Source: CAZMVY01 sp964617875 (GTDB taxonomy: Bacteria; Planctomycetota; Phycisphaerae; UBA1845; PWPN01). Taken from it: DNA of 33,879 nt. The stretch lies in contig CAZUAI010000058.1 in NCBI GenBank assembly GCA_964617875.1, positions 1 through 33,879 on the forward strand, read 5' to 3'. Below the pieces are notes generated by a model. That model saw nothing but the letters and a program-made list of their open reading frames with translations. It did no database searches and was not told the origin of the DNA. Positions within the stretch are counted from its first letter, which is position 1, and each line of letters begins with the position of its first letter. The translations under genes were made by a program, and so were the position numbers. Of this stretch, positions 23,944-31,414 are shown in pieces.

Positions 23944-25485
23944 CTACACCGCACTCCTCAGGTCGCGCACGTCACCTGCCGCCACGGCGCCCCGGACCAG
24001 CTCCCCGAGCGGATCCGAGCTGTTCAACTCCGCCACGAGGGCGTCCGCCACCCGCCAGACATCGCCGGCGCCCATCGTCATCACAACGTCGCCCGGCTCT
24101 ACCGAGCCCGCCAACTGGCTCACGATGCTGTCGAAATCCGGCTCGTACCGCGCATCGCCCCCGTTCAGGTGGATCCGGTCCACCAGGTCGCGGGCCGTCA
24201 CCAGTTCCCGTTCGGACTCGCTGTCGCGAACGAAGTAGATGTCCGGCACGACCACCGTGTCCGCCTGGGCAAAGCTGCGGGCGAAGTCGGCCAGCAGGAA
24301 CCGCGTCCGCGAGTGCTGGTGCGGCTGAAACACAACCCACAGCCGCTTCGGCTGGTACAGCTCGCGCGCCGCGCGAAGCGTCACTTGGATCTCCGTCGGA
24401 TGATGACCGTAATCGTCCAGCACGGTCACCCCCTTGGCCTGGCCCCGAAGCGTCAGCCGCCGCTCGGCCCCGGCGAAGTCCGGCAGGATGCGCGCGATCA
24501 CGTCCATCGACACCCCGCCATGCCAGCACAAGGCCGCACACGCCAGCGCGTTCGCCACGTGATGCCGACCCGGAATCCGCAATTGCGTCTCCGCCAGAAC
24601 CTCGCCGTCCCGCGCAATGCCGAACCGGAAACACCCGCGCTCCGCCACAGGCTCGACCGCCTGCCAGGTCACGTCCGGACCGAAGCCGAAGGTCTCCACC
24701 CGGCCGCCGGAACGCTCCGCCGCCGCGATGGCCGCCCGGCTCTCGCCGTTCACGACCAGTACGCCGTTCGGCGGCAACAGGGCGGCAAAGTCCGAAAATG
24801 CTCCGATAATATCCTGAATGTCCTTGTAGCAATCAAGGTGGTCTTCCTCGACGTTGAGGATTGTCGCGTGCTTCGGCGCAAGCCGCAGGAACGACCGATC
24901 GTATTCGCACGCCTCGACCACGAAGTGGGGTCCGTCGCCCACACCGCTGCCGCCGCCGAGTTGAACCACGTTGGCCCCCACGACGAACGAAGGATCCCAC
25001 CCCGCCTGACGAAGAACGTAGGCCGTCATGGCGGTCGTGGTGCTCTTGCCGTGGGTACCGGCGATCGCGATCCCGTCGCGGCCCTGCATCAGCCGCCCGA
25101 GCAGGTCGGCGTACTTGACCGTCTCGACGCCCCGCCGGCCGGCCTCGACCAGTTCCGGGTTTTCCGGCCTGATCGCCGCCGAGTAGACGACAAGGTTCGT
25201 GTTCTCCGGCAGGTTGTCCTTCGACTGGCCGATGGCGACGGCGGCGCCCGCCTTCACGAGGCGAGCGAGTTCGGCAGACGCAGCCGCATCCGAGCCGCTG
25301 ACCGTCGCACCCCGGCGCATCAGCACCAGGGCGGCGCCGCGCATGCCGCACCCGCCGATGCCGATCAGATGTACGTGTTTGCCGAGGAAATCCTTGGAAC
25401 CGAGATTTACCCGTGCTGGGGACTCGACCCTCGGCGGGGCCGCATCCCCTTGCGGAATGCGGCGCGTCCGTGCGCCATGCGCCAT
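23944..25485 (-). CDS. murC: UDP-N-acetylmuramate--L-alanine ligase
   Basis: The protein has 513 residues and adds L-alanine to UDP-MurNAc using ATP. Motifs in order: nucleotide-sugar site G-I-G-G-C-G-M (42-48), ATP loop A-G-T-H-G-K-S-T-T (142-150), E-A-C-E-Y-D-R-S-F (191-199), N-V-E-E-D-H-L-D (211-218), D-D-Y-G-H-H-P-T-E (357-365) and F-Q-P-H-Q-H-S-R-T (386-394). About 35 residues precede the first strand, longer than in most MurC; the ATG at 25485 is the farthest upstream, and a later start would still keep the domain. It leads murC-murB-ddl-ftsQ and has a likely promoter at 25546-25573. Confidence 0.96.
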   Translation of the reverse strand: MAHGARTRRIPQGDAAPPRVESPARVNLGSKDFLGKHVHLIGIGGCGMRGAALVLMRRGATVSGSDAAASAELARLVKAGAAVAIGQSKDNLPENTNLVVYSAAIRPENPELVEAGRRGVETVKYADLLGRLMQGRDGIAIAGTHGKSTTTAMTAYVLRQAGWDPSFVVGANVVQLGGGSGVGDGPHFVVEACEYDRSFLRLAPKHATILNVEEDHLDCYKDIQDIIGAFSDFAALLPPNGVLVVNGESRAAIAAAERSGGRVETFGFGPDVTWQAVEPVAERGCFRFGIARDGEVLAETQLRIPGRHHVANALACAALCWHGGVSMDVIARILPDFAGAERRLTLRGQAKGVTVLDDYGHHPTEIQVTLRAARELYQPKRLWVVFQPHQHSRTRFLLADFARSFAQADTVVVPDIYFVRDSESERELVTARDLVDRIHLNGGDARYEPDFDSIVSQLAGSVEPGDVVMTMGAGDVWRVADALVAELNSSDPLGELVRGAVAAGDVRDLRSAV

Positions 25486-25545
25486 GTTTGTCCGCCCTTT
25501 CCGGCGACCGGCCCCGGGGCCCGCCGCCCCTCACTCGCTTCGACA

Positions 25546-25573
25546 ATCCTAGCGAATCGCGCGCGCATTTCAA
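25546..25573 (-). promoter_or_regulatory. Probable sigma70 promoter for murC
   Basis: On the minus strand TTGAAA (25573-25568), a 16-bp spacer and TAGGAT (25551-25546) match the -35 and -10 boxes at 5 and 4 of 6 positions. The expected leader is about 50 nt. The -35 box lies in the loop of a GCGCGC inverted repeat (25561-25579), which may be chance in this GC context. Confidence 0.5.
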
Positions 25574-26109
25574 GCGCGCAGTGCCCTCGCTCGATTCGCA
25601 GACCTAAGCTTCATATCGGGCCGCGACACCGAAATCCTTGAGCCCCTCGCCCGGCTGAATCAACCCCATGCGAAATCGGGGATTGCGCTCATCCGCGGAA
25701 TGCTCGGAACCCCGCGAAGAGGGAGAAAATGGGCGAACCGGTCAGCACACGCAGGGAGGGGATCTGAAACCTTTCTTGCCCTGACGCGTTGAGCGCAGGG
25801 CGTCCACTTCCCGTGAACACGGTCTTCTGCCTGTCCGGCATTCGTTCCTGACCCCGTTCGCACGTACGGCCATGCACCCTGTGCGCCGTCTCGCTTCCCT
25901 CGACCCACGAGCTTCTGTAAGCTGGACGCCGGCCTGGCGCGGCGGCGGGACAGCTCCACCGGACGATCTGCCGCTCCTCGCGCCTGCGGGAGACGAACGC
26001 AACGGGCGGGCTCGCCCGCGCCCTCCCTCTCCCTGCTGAGAACGACGAGGCCGCCCTCCCGTCCCTGAAAGCAAGGGGCTGGAGCCGGGCCGGCGGCCGG
26101 AGGATGGTC
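25574..26109. other. Intergenic region between murC and the GH172 gene
   Basis: About 535 bp without a credible gene on either strand. Open frames here are extensions or antisense shadows without motifs or ribosome sites. I see no tRNA, riboswitch or clear terminator. The only clear signal is the ribosome site CCGGAGG (26097-26103) for the next gene. The upstream promoter of that gene was not found. Confidence 0.4.
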
Positions 26110-27588
26110 ATGCGGTTCATCGGTAGCATTGTGGCGGCCGTGGTCGGTTGTTCCTCGATCGCCTGCGGGCCGAACGCCGTCAACACCGGCAGCATCGCCA
26201 CGATCGTACCCCGGACGTCGCACCGCTCGTCCAGCTGCGACCGCAGCGGCGGCAACGCCGATTCTCTCGACAGCTTCGCGCCGGGTACGGCGCATACGAT
26301 GCTCGACGTGGACGGGCCCGGCTGCGTCACGCACCTCTGGATGACGCTCGCGGTCTTCCCGGGCCACGCGACGTTCCTCCGCGACCTTGTGCTGCGGGCC
26401 TGGTGGGAGAACTCCGCCGTGCCGTCGGTCGAAGTCCCGCTCGGCGACTTCTTCGCGCTCGGGCACGGCAAGCGATACCCCGTGCAGTCCGTGCCGGTGG
26501 CCGTCGGCCAGAACCCCGTCGCCCTGAACTGCTACTGGCCGATGCCCTTCCGCCGTCACGCCCGCATCGAGATCGCCAACGCCGGCGAGCGGACCATCCG
26601 CCGGCTCTACTACCACGTCGATTACGAACTCGGCCCCATCCCGCCGGACCAGGGACTCTTCCACGCGGCCTTCCACCGCGAAAAAAGACTGCGGACGCAG
26701 GGCCACGACGCCAACACGACCGGGGCGGAGAACTACGTGATCCTCGAAACGACCGGCGAGGGACAGTACGTCGGCTGCGTCCTCTCCGTCGATGCGCAGC
26801 CCGGCGGCTGGTGGGGCGAGGGCGACGACATGATCTTCGTGGACGACGCCACGAAGCCCACGATCATCGGCACGGGCTCGGAGGATTACTTCAGCAACGC
26901 CTGGGGCTACAACACGGCGTTCAGCTACCCGTACTACGGCGCCCCGCTTGTTGAGAAGCGGGCCGACGGCGGGTCCTTCACCACGGTCTACCGCTGGCAC
27001 ATCGCCGATCCGATCCGCTTCCGCAAACGCATCAAAGTGACCCTCGAGCACCTGTTCGGCAAGGGCACGGCCAACGATTACGCCTCGGTCGCGTTCTGGT
27101 ACCAGCGGGAGCCGGTCCGCCAGCGCGAGCCGCTGCCGTGCGGCAGCGAAAACCACCCCCTGCACCCGGAGACGCAACCGGCTTCGCCTGCGTTCGATGT
27201 GGACAGCGCGGAGCTGGAGCCGCAGCTCCGCGCGCGGGGGCTGGCCGTGCGGGTGGTCACGACGTTTCCGCACGAGGGCTACAAGTACGGCGGCTGGATT
27301 CAGATCGAAGCCCCGAACGGCCGCATCGACTTCGATGTGCCGGTTCCGTCCGACGGCCCCTACCAGGTGACGCTCAAGCCGGTGGACCACCTCGTCAGCG
27401 GGCCGTTGACGATCCGCGCGCAGGACGGCACGGCACGGACGTACGAAAAGCAGGGCAAGCCGGCTCACAAGACCCCGTTCATCGATCTTGGCCGCGTCCG
27501 ACCGGCGAACGGTGCGATCCGGATCACGATCGAGGGCAACCCGGTCGTCGGGATCGACTGTGTCCATCTGGAGAAGGCGGAGGAGTAG
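26110..27588 (+). CDS. Exported DUF2961 / GH172-family protein
   Basis: The protein has 492 residues. A hydrophobic leader (about 1-20) ends S-S-I-A-C-G, which could be a poor lipobox (Cys19) or a Sec signal. The DUF2961 core has the conserved opening R-S-S-S-C-D-R-S-G-G-N-A-D (41-53), D-V-D-G-P-G (66-71), and two acidic segments G-G-W-W-G-E-G-D-D (232-240, Glu237) and I-I-G-T-G-S-E-D-Y-F (252-261, Glu258), the likely catalytic pair. GH172 enzymes act on fructose- or arabinofuranose-containing glycans; the substrate here is unknown. A C-terminal beta region follows (about 360-488). ATG 26110 is preferred over 26104 because CCGGAGG sits six bases upstream of it. The oxidoreductase gene downstream may act in the same sugar pathway. 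Confidence 0.88.
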   Translation: MRFIGSIVAAVVGCSSIACGPNAVNTGSIATIVPRTSHRSSSCDRSGGNADSLDSFAPGTAHTMLDVDGPGCVTHLWMTLAVFPGHATFLRDLVLRAWWENSAVPSVEVPLGDFFALGHGKRYPVQSVPVAVGQNPVALNCYWPMPFRRHARIEIANAGERTIRRLYYHVDYELGPIPPDQGLFHAAFHREKRLRTQGHDANTTGAENYVILETTGEGQYVGCVLSVDAQPGGWWGEGDDMIFVDDATKPTIIGTGSEDYFSNAWGYNTAFSYPYYGAPLVEKRADGGSFTTVYRWHIADPIRFRKRIKVTLEHLFGKGTANDYASVAFWYQREPVRQREPLPCGSENHPLHPETQPASPAFDVDSAELEPQLRARGLAVRVVTTFPHEGYKYGGWIQIEAPNGRIDFDVPVPSDGPYQVTLKPVDHLVSGPLTIRAQDGTARTYEKQGKPAHKTPFIDLGRVRPANGAIRITIEGNPVVGIDCVHLEKAEE

Positions 27589-27590
27589 GG

Positions 27591-27614
27591 GACCGAGCGA
27601 CGGAGCGACGCAGA
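27591..27614 (+). repeat. AGCGA-type octamer repeat
   Basis: Three 8-bp units, GACCGAGC GACGGAGC GACGCAGA, lie directly after the GH172 stop codon. They share the GAGCGACG core with the repeat at the start of gspI and a further single copy near 27816. Confidence 0.5.
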
Positions 27615-27620
27615 CGAAGA

Positions 27621-27708
27621 ACAGTACTGGGTGCCGAGGACTACAGTACTGGGCGTTGAGTGCTCCAGTGCTGGGTGCTGAGTGCTCCAGTGCTGGGTGC
27701 TGAGTACT
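27621..27708 (+). repeat. Tandem array of four 22-bp units
   Basis: Four contiguous 22-bp copies start at 27621, 27643, 27665 and 27687. The last two differ at one position (TGCT or TACT at the end); the first two are more divergent. Each unit is built from near-heptads such as CAGTGCT, GGGTGCT and GAGTGCT. There is no spacer structure, so it is not a CRISPR array. Comparable short heptad arrays are known from other bacterial genomes. Confidence 0.85.
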
Positions 27709-27713
27709 GAGGT

Positions 27714-27786
27714 CGTCACCCCCGCGGAAGCGGGGGTCCAGAACAGCGGGCGAAGGCCTGGATCCCCCCTTTCCGCGGGGATGACG
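27714..27786. repeat. REP-like inverted repeat (GTCATCCCCGCG family)
   Basis: A left arm (27714-27741) beginning CGTCACCCCCGCGGAAGCGG and a right arm (27758-27786) ending CCGCGGGGATGACG form an imperfect inverted repeat around a 16-nt centre. The left arm itself folds with an 8-bp perfect stem (ACCCCCGC / GCGGGGGT) and a GGAA loop. The sequence matches the widespread bacterial repeat type read as GTCATCCCCGCGAAAGCGGG. It lies six bases past the 22-bp array, 108 bp before the next gene. Confidence 0.75.
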
Positions 27787-27893
27787 CTAGCCGGGCAGCC
27801 ATGCAACCGGCCAACCGAGCGACGCCGCGTCGGGGCTGCGGTGGACGGGCGAGCGGCAAACGGCGATCATGGGGCCCGACCCGGAGGTATGCG

Positions 27894-29159
27894 ATGTCCG
27901 AACATGCGTTGACTCGTCGAGGGTTCTTGTCTCAGGCCGCCGCCGGCACGATCGGCGGCGCGGTCCTCGCCGGCTGTGCCGCCACCGGGCCGAGGAGCCG
28001 GGCCCGGCCCGGCCGCGTCCCGGGGGCGAACGACCGGATCTCGATCGGCATCATCGGCAGCGGCGAACGAGGCTCGTACCTGATGACGGAGATCCGCGCG
28101 AACGCCCGGGAGCACAACGCGGAGATCACCGCCGTCTGCGACGTGTGGCAGCCCAACCTCAGGAACGCCGCCGCGAACGTCAAGACGTGGTTCGGGCGGG
28201 AACCGCGCACGTTCACGCGGTTCGGCGACCTGCTCGACCTCGACGACGTCGATGCCGTCGTCATCGCGACGCCGGACTTCGCCCACTGCTCCATCCTCAT
28301 CGCCGCGCTGCAGGCCGGAAAGGACGTCTACGTCGAGAAGCCGATGTCGATCGACCTCGGCGAGGCAAACCGGGCGTTCGACCTCGCCCGCGCGAAGGAC
28401 CGCGTCGTGCAGGTCGGCACGCAGCGCCGCAGCGAGGGACGGATGAGGGCGTACGCCCGGGTGGTCGCGTCCGGCGCGCTCGGCACGGTCAGCCGCGTCT
28501 CGGCGGCGCAGTACGTCAACCACCCGCGGTGGGCACGGCCGTACGACAATTGCAGGGCCGCCGACGTGGACTGGGACGCCTACCTCTTCAACCGGCCCAG
28601 GGTGCCCTTCAACCCGCGATACCTCCGCCGCTGGCACCTCTACAGGATGTGCTCCAACGGCCTGTCGGGCCTCTGGATGGTCCACTACGTGGACACGACC
28701 AACATGATCATGGGCACGAGCTACCCCGGCAGCGCCGTCGCCCACGGCGGCACGTACGTCTGGAAGGAGGACCGCGAGCACGCCGACACGTTCCACGCCC
28801 TGCTCGACTACCCGCAGGGGTTCCTCTTCTCCTGGGGCATGGGCCTGGCCAACACGAGCGGCACGCACTGGACGGTCAACGGCGTCAAGGCGACGCTCGA
28901 CATCGAGAAGGGCGAGGTGATCGACGACATCCCCACCGGGGAGAAACGGCCGGCGCCCGAGCCGCGGAAGATCGCGCCCGACCCGAGCGATTCGCACATG
29001 GGCAACTGGCTGGAGTGCATCCGCTCGCGCCGTCGCCCGAACGCCGACATCGAGTACGGCCACCAGCACACCGTCGCCACGGTGATGGCCGCCGAGGCGT
29101 TCTTCACCGGCCGGCGGCAGGTCTACGACGCGAAGCGCCGGCAGATCCGGGCGGGCTGA
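27894..29159 (+). CDS. Tat-exported Gfo/Idh/MocA-family oxidoreductase (lipoprotein)
   Basis: The protein has 421 residues. The leader has a twin-arginine motif (T-R-R-G-F-L, 7-12) and a lipobox L-A-G-C (25-28), so it is probably exported folded with its cofactor and lipid-anchored. The NAD(P)-binding fold starts at I-G-I-I-G-S-G-E-R-G (51-60); the family's E-K-P motif is at 148-150 with Lys149. The C-terminal substrate domain contains Y-V-D-T-T-N-M-I-M-G (265-274). These enzymes oxidise or reduce sugars and related polyols; the substrate is unknown. The ATG at 27894 has GGAGG six bases upstream; an open frame from 27801 lacks such a site. The gene ends 11 bp from the converging uvrB. Confidence 0.9.
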   Translation: MSEHALTRRGFLSQAAAGTIGGAVLAGCAATGPRSRARPGRVPGANDRISIGIIGSGERGSYLMTEIRANAREHNAEITAVCDVWQPNLRNAAANVKTWFGREPRTFTRFGDLLDLDDVDAVVIATPDFAHCSILIAALQAGKDVYVEKPMSIDLGEANRAFDLARAKDRVVQVGTQRRSEGRMRAYARVVASGALGTVSRVSAAQYVNHPRWARPYDNCRAADVDWDAYLFNRPRVPFNPRYLRRWHLYRMCSNGLSGLWMVHYVDTTNMIMGTSYPGSAVAHGGTYVWKEDREHADTFHALLDYPQGFLFSWGMGLANTSGTHWTVNGVKATLDIEKGEVIDDIPTGEKRPAPEPRKIAPDPSDSHMGNWLECIRSRRRPNADIEYGHQHTVATVMAAEAFFTGRRQVYDAKRRQIRAG

Positions 29160-29170
29160 CGCGCACGCGA

Positions 29171-31243
29171 TTACTTCCGCCGGTGCTGGCGTTTCGGCTT
29201 CCAGCGGCCGTCGTCCTTCTTGACCGGGCCGCCCGCGGGTTTGTTCGCCGCCGGTGATTCGCCCGTCGAGGCCAGTTCGGGCATTTCCTTGAGTTGCCGG
29301 ATCCGGTCGCGCAGCGCCGCGGCCCTCTCGAATTCCAGGGCCTCCGCCGCCTCCAGCATTTCCTTCTCCAGCGTCGCCAGCAGCTCGGTCTTGTCCATTT
29401 CCTCCTCGCTGGCGTGGATCGCCTCGCGGGCCGTCCGGCGGGCGCTCATCTCGGCCTCGATGCCGACGCGGATCTCTTTCTTGATCGTCTCGGGCGTGAT
29501 GCCGTGCTCCTCGTTGTACCTGAGCTGGATTTCCCGGCGGCGGTTCGTCTCGTCGATCGCCCGCTGCATGCTCGGCGTCACCTTGTCGGCGTAGAGGATG
29601 ACCTCGGCGTTCACGTTGCGGGCCGTACGGCCGATCGTCTGCACGAGCGACGTCTCGCTCCGCAGGAACCCCTCCTTGTCCGCGTCGAGGATCGCCACGA
29701 GCGACACCTCCGGCAGATCGAGCCCCTCGCGCAGCAGGTTCACCCCGACCAGCACGTCGAACTCGCCCTGCCGCAGCGCCTTCAGAATCTCGACGCGCTC
29801 CAGCGTGTCGATTTCGCTGTGCAGATACCGCCCGCGGAGCCCCTCCTGCTGAATGTAGTTCGACAGGTCCTCGGCGAGGCGCTTCGTCAGCGTCGTCACC
29901 AGAACCCGCTCGCCCGCCGCCGCACGCTCGCCGATCCGCCGGAGCAGGTCCGGCACCTGGCCCCGGGCGGGCAGCACGTCGATCTTCGGATCGACCAGGC
30001 CCGTCGGACGGATGATCTGCTCGACGACCTCCCCGCCGCATGCCCGGATCTCGAACGGCGCCGGCGTCGCCGAGACGAACAGCACCTGGTTCCACATGCT
30101 CTCGAACTCCTCGAACCGCATCGGGCGGTTGTCGAGGCAGCTCGGCAGGCGGAAGCCGTGCTCCACGAGCACCGTCTTGCGGCTGCGGTCGCCCGCGTAC
30201 ATCGCTCCGATCTGCGGAACGGTCACGTGCGACTCGTCGAGGATCAGCAGAAAGTCCTTGGGGAAATAATCGACCAGTGTGTACGGCTTCGCCCCCGGCG
30301 GCGTGCCCGCGAGGTGCCGCGAGTAGTTCTCGATCCCGCTGCAGTAGCCGACCTCGAGCAGCATCTCGATGTCGTACCGGGTGCGGGCGGCCAGCCGCTG
30401 GGCCTCGAGCAGCTTGCCGTGCCGGCGCAGTTCCATCAGCCGCTGCTCCAGCTCGGCCCGGATCGACTCCACGGCCCGCTGAATCCGCTCCTCGGGCATC
30501 ACGTAGTGGACGGCCGGGTAGATGAACAGCTGATCCTCCGTCGCCAGCGTCTCGCCGGTCAGCGGGTTGATCAGTTCGATCTTGTCCACCTCGTCGCCGA
30601 ACAGCTCGATGCGGTAGGCGAACTCCTCGTACGACGGGTGCAGCTCCACGACGTCCCCGCGCACGCGGAACGTGCTCCGCTTGAAGCCGAGGTCGTTCCG
30701 CTGGTACTGGAGGTCCACCAGCTTGCGCAGAAAGGCGTCGCGCTCGATCCGGCCGCCACGGCGGATTGCGATCACGCTGGCCTTGTAGTCCTCCGGCGAG
30801 CCCAGCCCGAAGATGCACGACACGCTCGCGACGATGATCACGTCGCGCCGGCTCACGAGCGAGCTGGTCGCGCTGAGGCGGAGCCGGTCGAGGTCGTCGT
30901 TGCGCGAGGCGTCCTTCTCGATGTAGATGTCGCGCTGCGGAATGTAGGCTTCGGGCTGGTAGTAGTCGTAGTAGCTGACGAAATACTCCACCGCGTTGTG
31001 GGGAAACAGCTCGCGGAACTCCTCGTAGAGCTGGGCGGCGAGCGTCTTGTTGTGCGAGATGACCAGCGTCGGCCGGTTCAGGTTGCGGATGACGTGGGCC
31101 ATGGTAAACGTCTTTCCGCTGCCGGTGACGCCGAGCAGACACTGCCGCCGCGCGCCCTGCTCGAAGGCCCGCGTGAGCTTCTCGATCGCCGCCGGCTGAT
31201 CGCCCCGCGGCTCCATCGGGCTGACGAGCTGAAAATCCGGCAC
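29171..31243 (-). CDS. uvrB: Excinuclease ABC subunit B
   Basis: The protein has 690 residues. UvrB is the damage-verifying helicase-like subunit of nucleotide excision repair, loaded by UvrA and engaging UvrC. Motifs: Walker A G-V-T-G-S-G-K-T (38-45), the beta-hairpin region Y-Y-D-Y-Y-Q-P-E-A-Y-I-P (about 92-103), D-E-S-H (Walker B), S-A-T-P-A (motif III) and Q-T-I-G-R-T-A-R-N (motif VI). The C-terminal UVR motif (L-E-F-E-R-A-A-A-L-R-D-R-I) is followed by about 35 lysine- and proline-rich residues. I chose GTG at 31243, preceded by GGGGAGG at four bases; the homology begins there. The frame stays open to 32869, but that stretch is antisense to ricT. Confidence 0.97.
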   Translation of the reverse strand: MPDFQLVSPMEPRGDQPAAIEKLTRAFEQGARRQCLLGVTGSGKTFTMAHVIRNLNRPTLVISHNKTLAAQLYEEFRELFPHNAVEYFVSYYDYYQPEAYIPQRDIYIEKDASRNDDLDRLRLSATSSLVSRRDVIIVASVSCIFGLGSPEDYKASVIAIRRGGRIERDAFLRKLVDLQYQRNDLGFKRSTFRVRGDVVELHPSYEEFAYRIELFGDEVDKIELINPLTGETLATEDQLFIYPAVHYVMPEERIQRAVESIRAELEQRLMELRRHGKLLEAQRLAARTRYDIEMLLEVGYCSGIENYSRHLAGTPPGAKPYTLVDYFPKDFLLILDESHVTVPQIGAMYAGDRSRKTVLVEHGFRLPSCLDNRPMRFEEFESMWNQVLFVSATPAPFEIRACGGEVVEQIIRPTGLVDPKIDVLPARGQVPDLLRRIGERAAAGERVLVTTLTKRLAEDLSNYIQQEGLRGRYLHSEIDTLERVEILKALRQGEFDVLVGVNLLREGLDLPEVSLVAILDADKEGFLRSETSLVQTIGRTARNVNAEVILYADKVTPSMQRAIDETNRRREIQLRYNEEHGITPETIKKEIRVGIEAEMSARRTAREAIHASEEEMDKTELLATLEKEMLEAAEALEFERAAALRDRIRQLKEMPELASTGESPAANKPAGGPVKKDDGRWKPKRQHRRK

Positions 31244-31283
31244 TGAGCCTCCCCGGCGAAAAACGTCCCACGTCGAACACCTC

Positions 31284-31312
31284 AGTATAGCAGCGCGCGG
31301 CAGGCAAAGCAG
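31284..31312 (-). promoter_or_regulatory. Possible uvrB promoter
   Basis: On the minus strand a strong -10 (TATACT, 31289-31284) lies 17 bp from a weak -35 (CTGCTT, 31312-31307), about 40 bp before the uvrB ribosome site. The -35 lies within an inverted repeat (31297-31327). No complete LexA-type palindrome is visible. Confidence 0.4.
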
Positions 31313-31327
31313 GGCCACTCCTGCCGC
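31297..31327. promoter_or_regulatory. Inverted repeat between uvrB and ricT promoters
   Basis: Eight-bp perfect arms (GCGGCAGG / CCTGCCGC) are separated by 15 bp. The repeat spans the uvrB -35 region and ends one base before the ricT -35 box, the position of a shared operator. No binding protein is known from the sequence. Confidence 0.35.
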
Positions 31328-31357
31328 TTGGCTCCGGGGGCCGCCCGATGGTATCAT
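31328..31357 (+). promoter_or_regulatory. Probable ricT promoter
   Basis: TTGGCT (31328-31333), an 18-bp spacer and TATCAT (31352-31357) resemble a sigma70 promoter. A start near 31364 would leave about 50 nt of leader before the chosen TTG start, and would exclude any start codon upstream of that. Confidence 0.45.
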
Positions 31358-31414
31358 GCACGGTGGTTGTCCGGCGATCGGCGCCGGCCTTCGTCTGTCC
31401 GCGGTGGACGTGCA

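Noticed and set aside
25660..27567. A 635-codon minus-strand open frame
   Set aside because: It is antisense to the GH172 gene, which has clear family motifs in the plus frame.
27621..27708. Four 22-bp repeats considered as a CRISPR array
   Set aside because: The copies are contiguous with no spacers, and no cas gene is nearby.
31265..31285. CGAAC near the uvrB promoter considered as a LexA box
   Set aside because: Only one half-site is present; no correctly spaced GTTCG partner exists.
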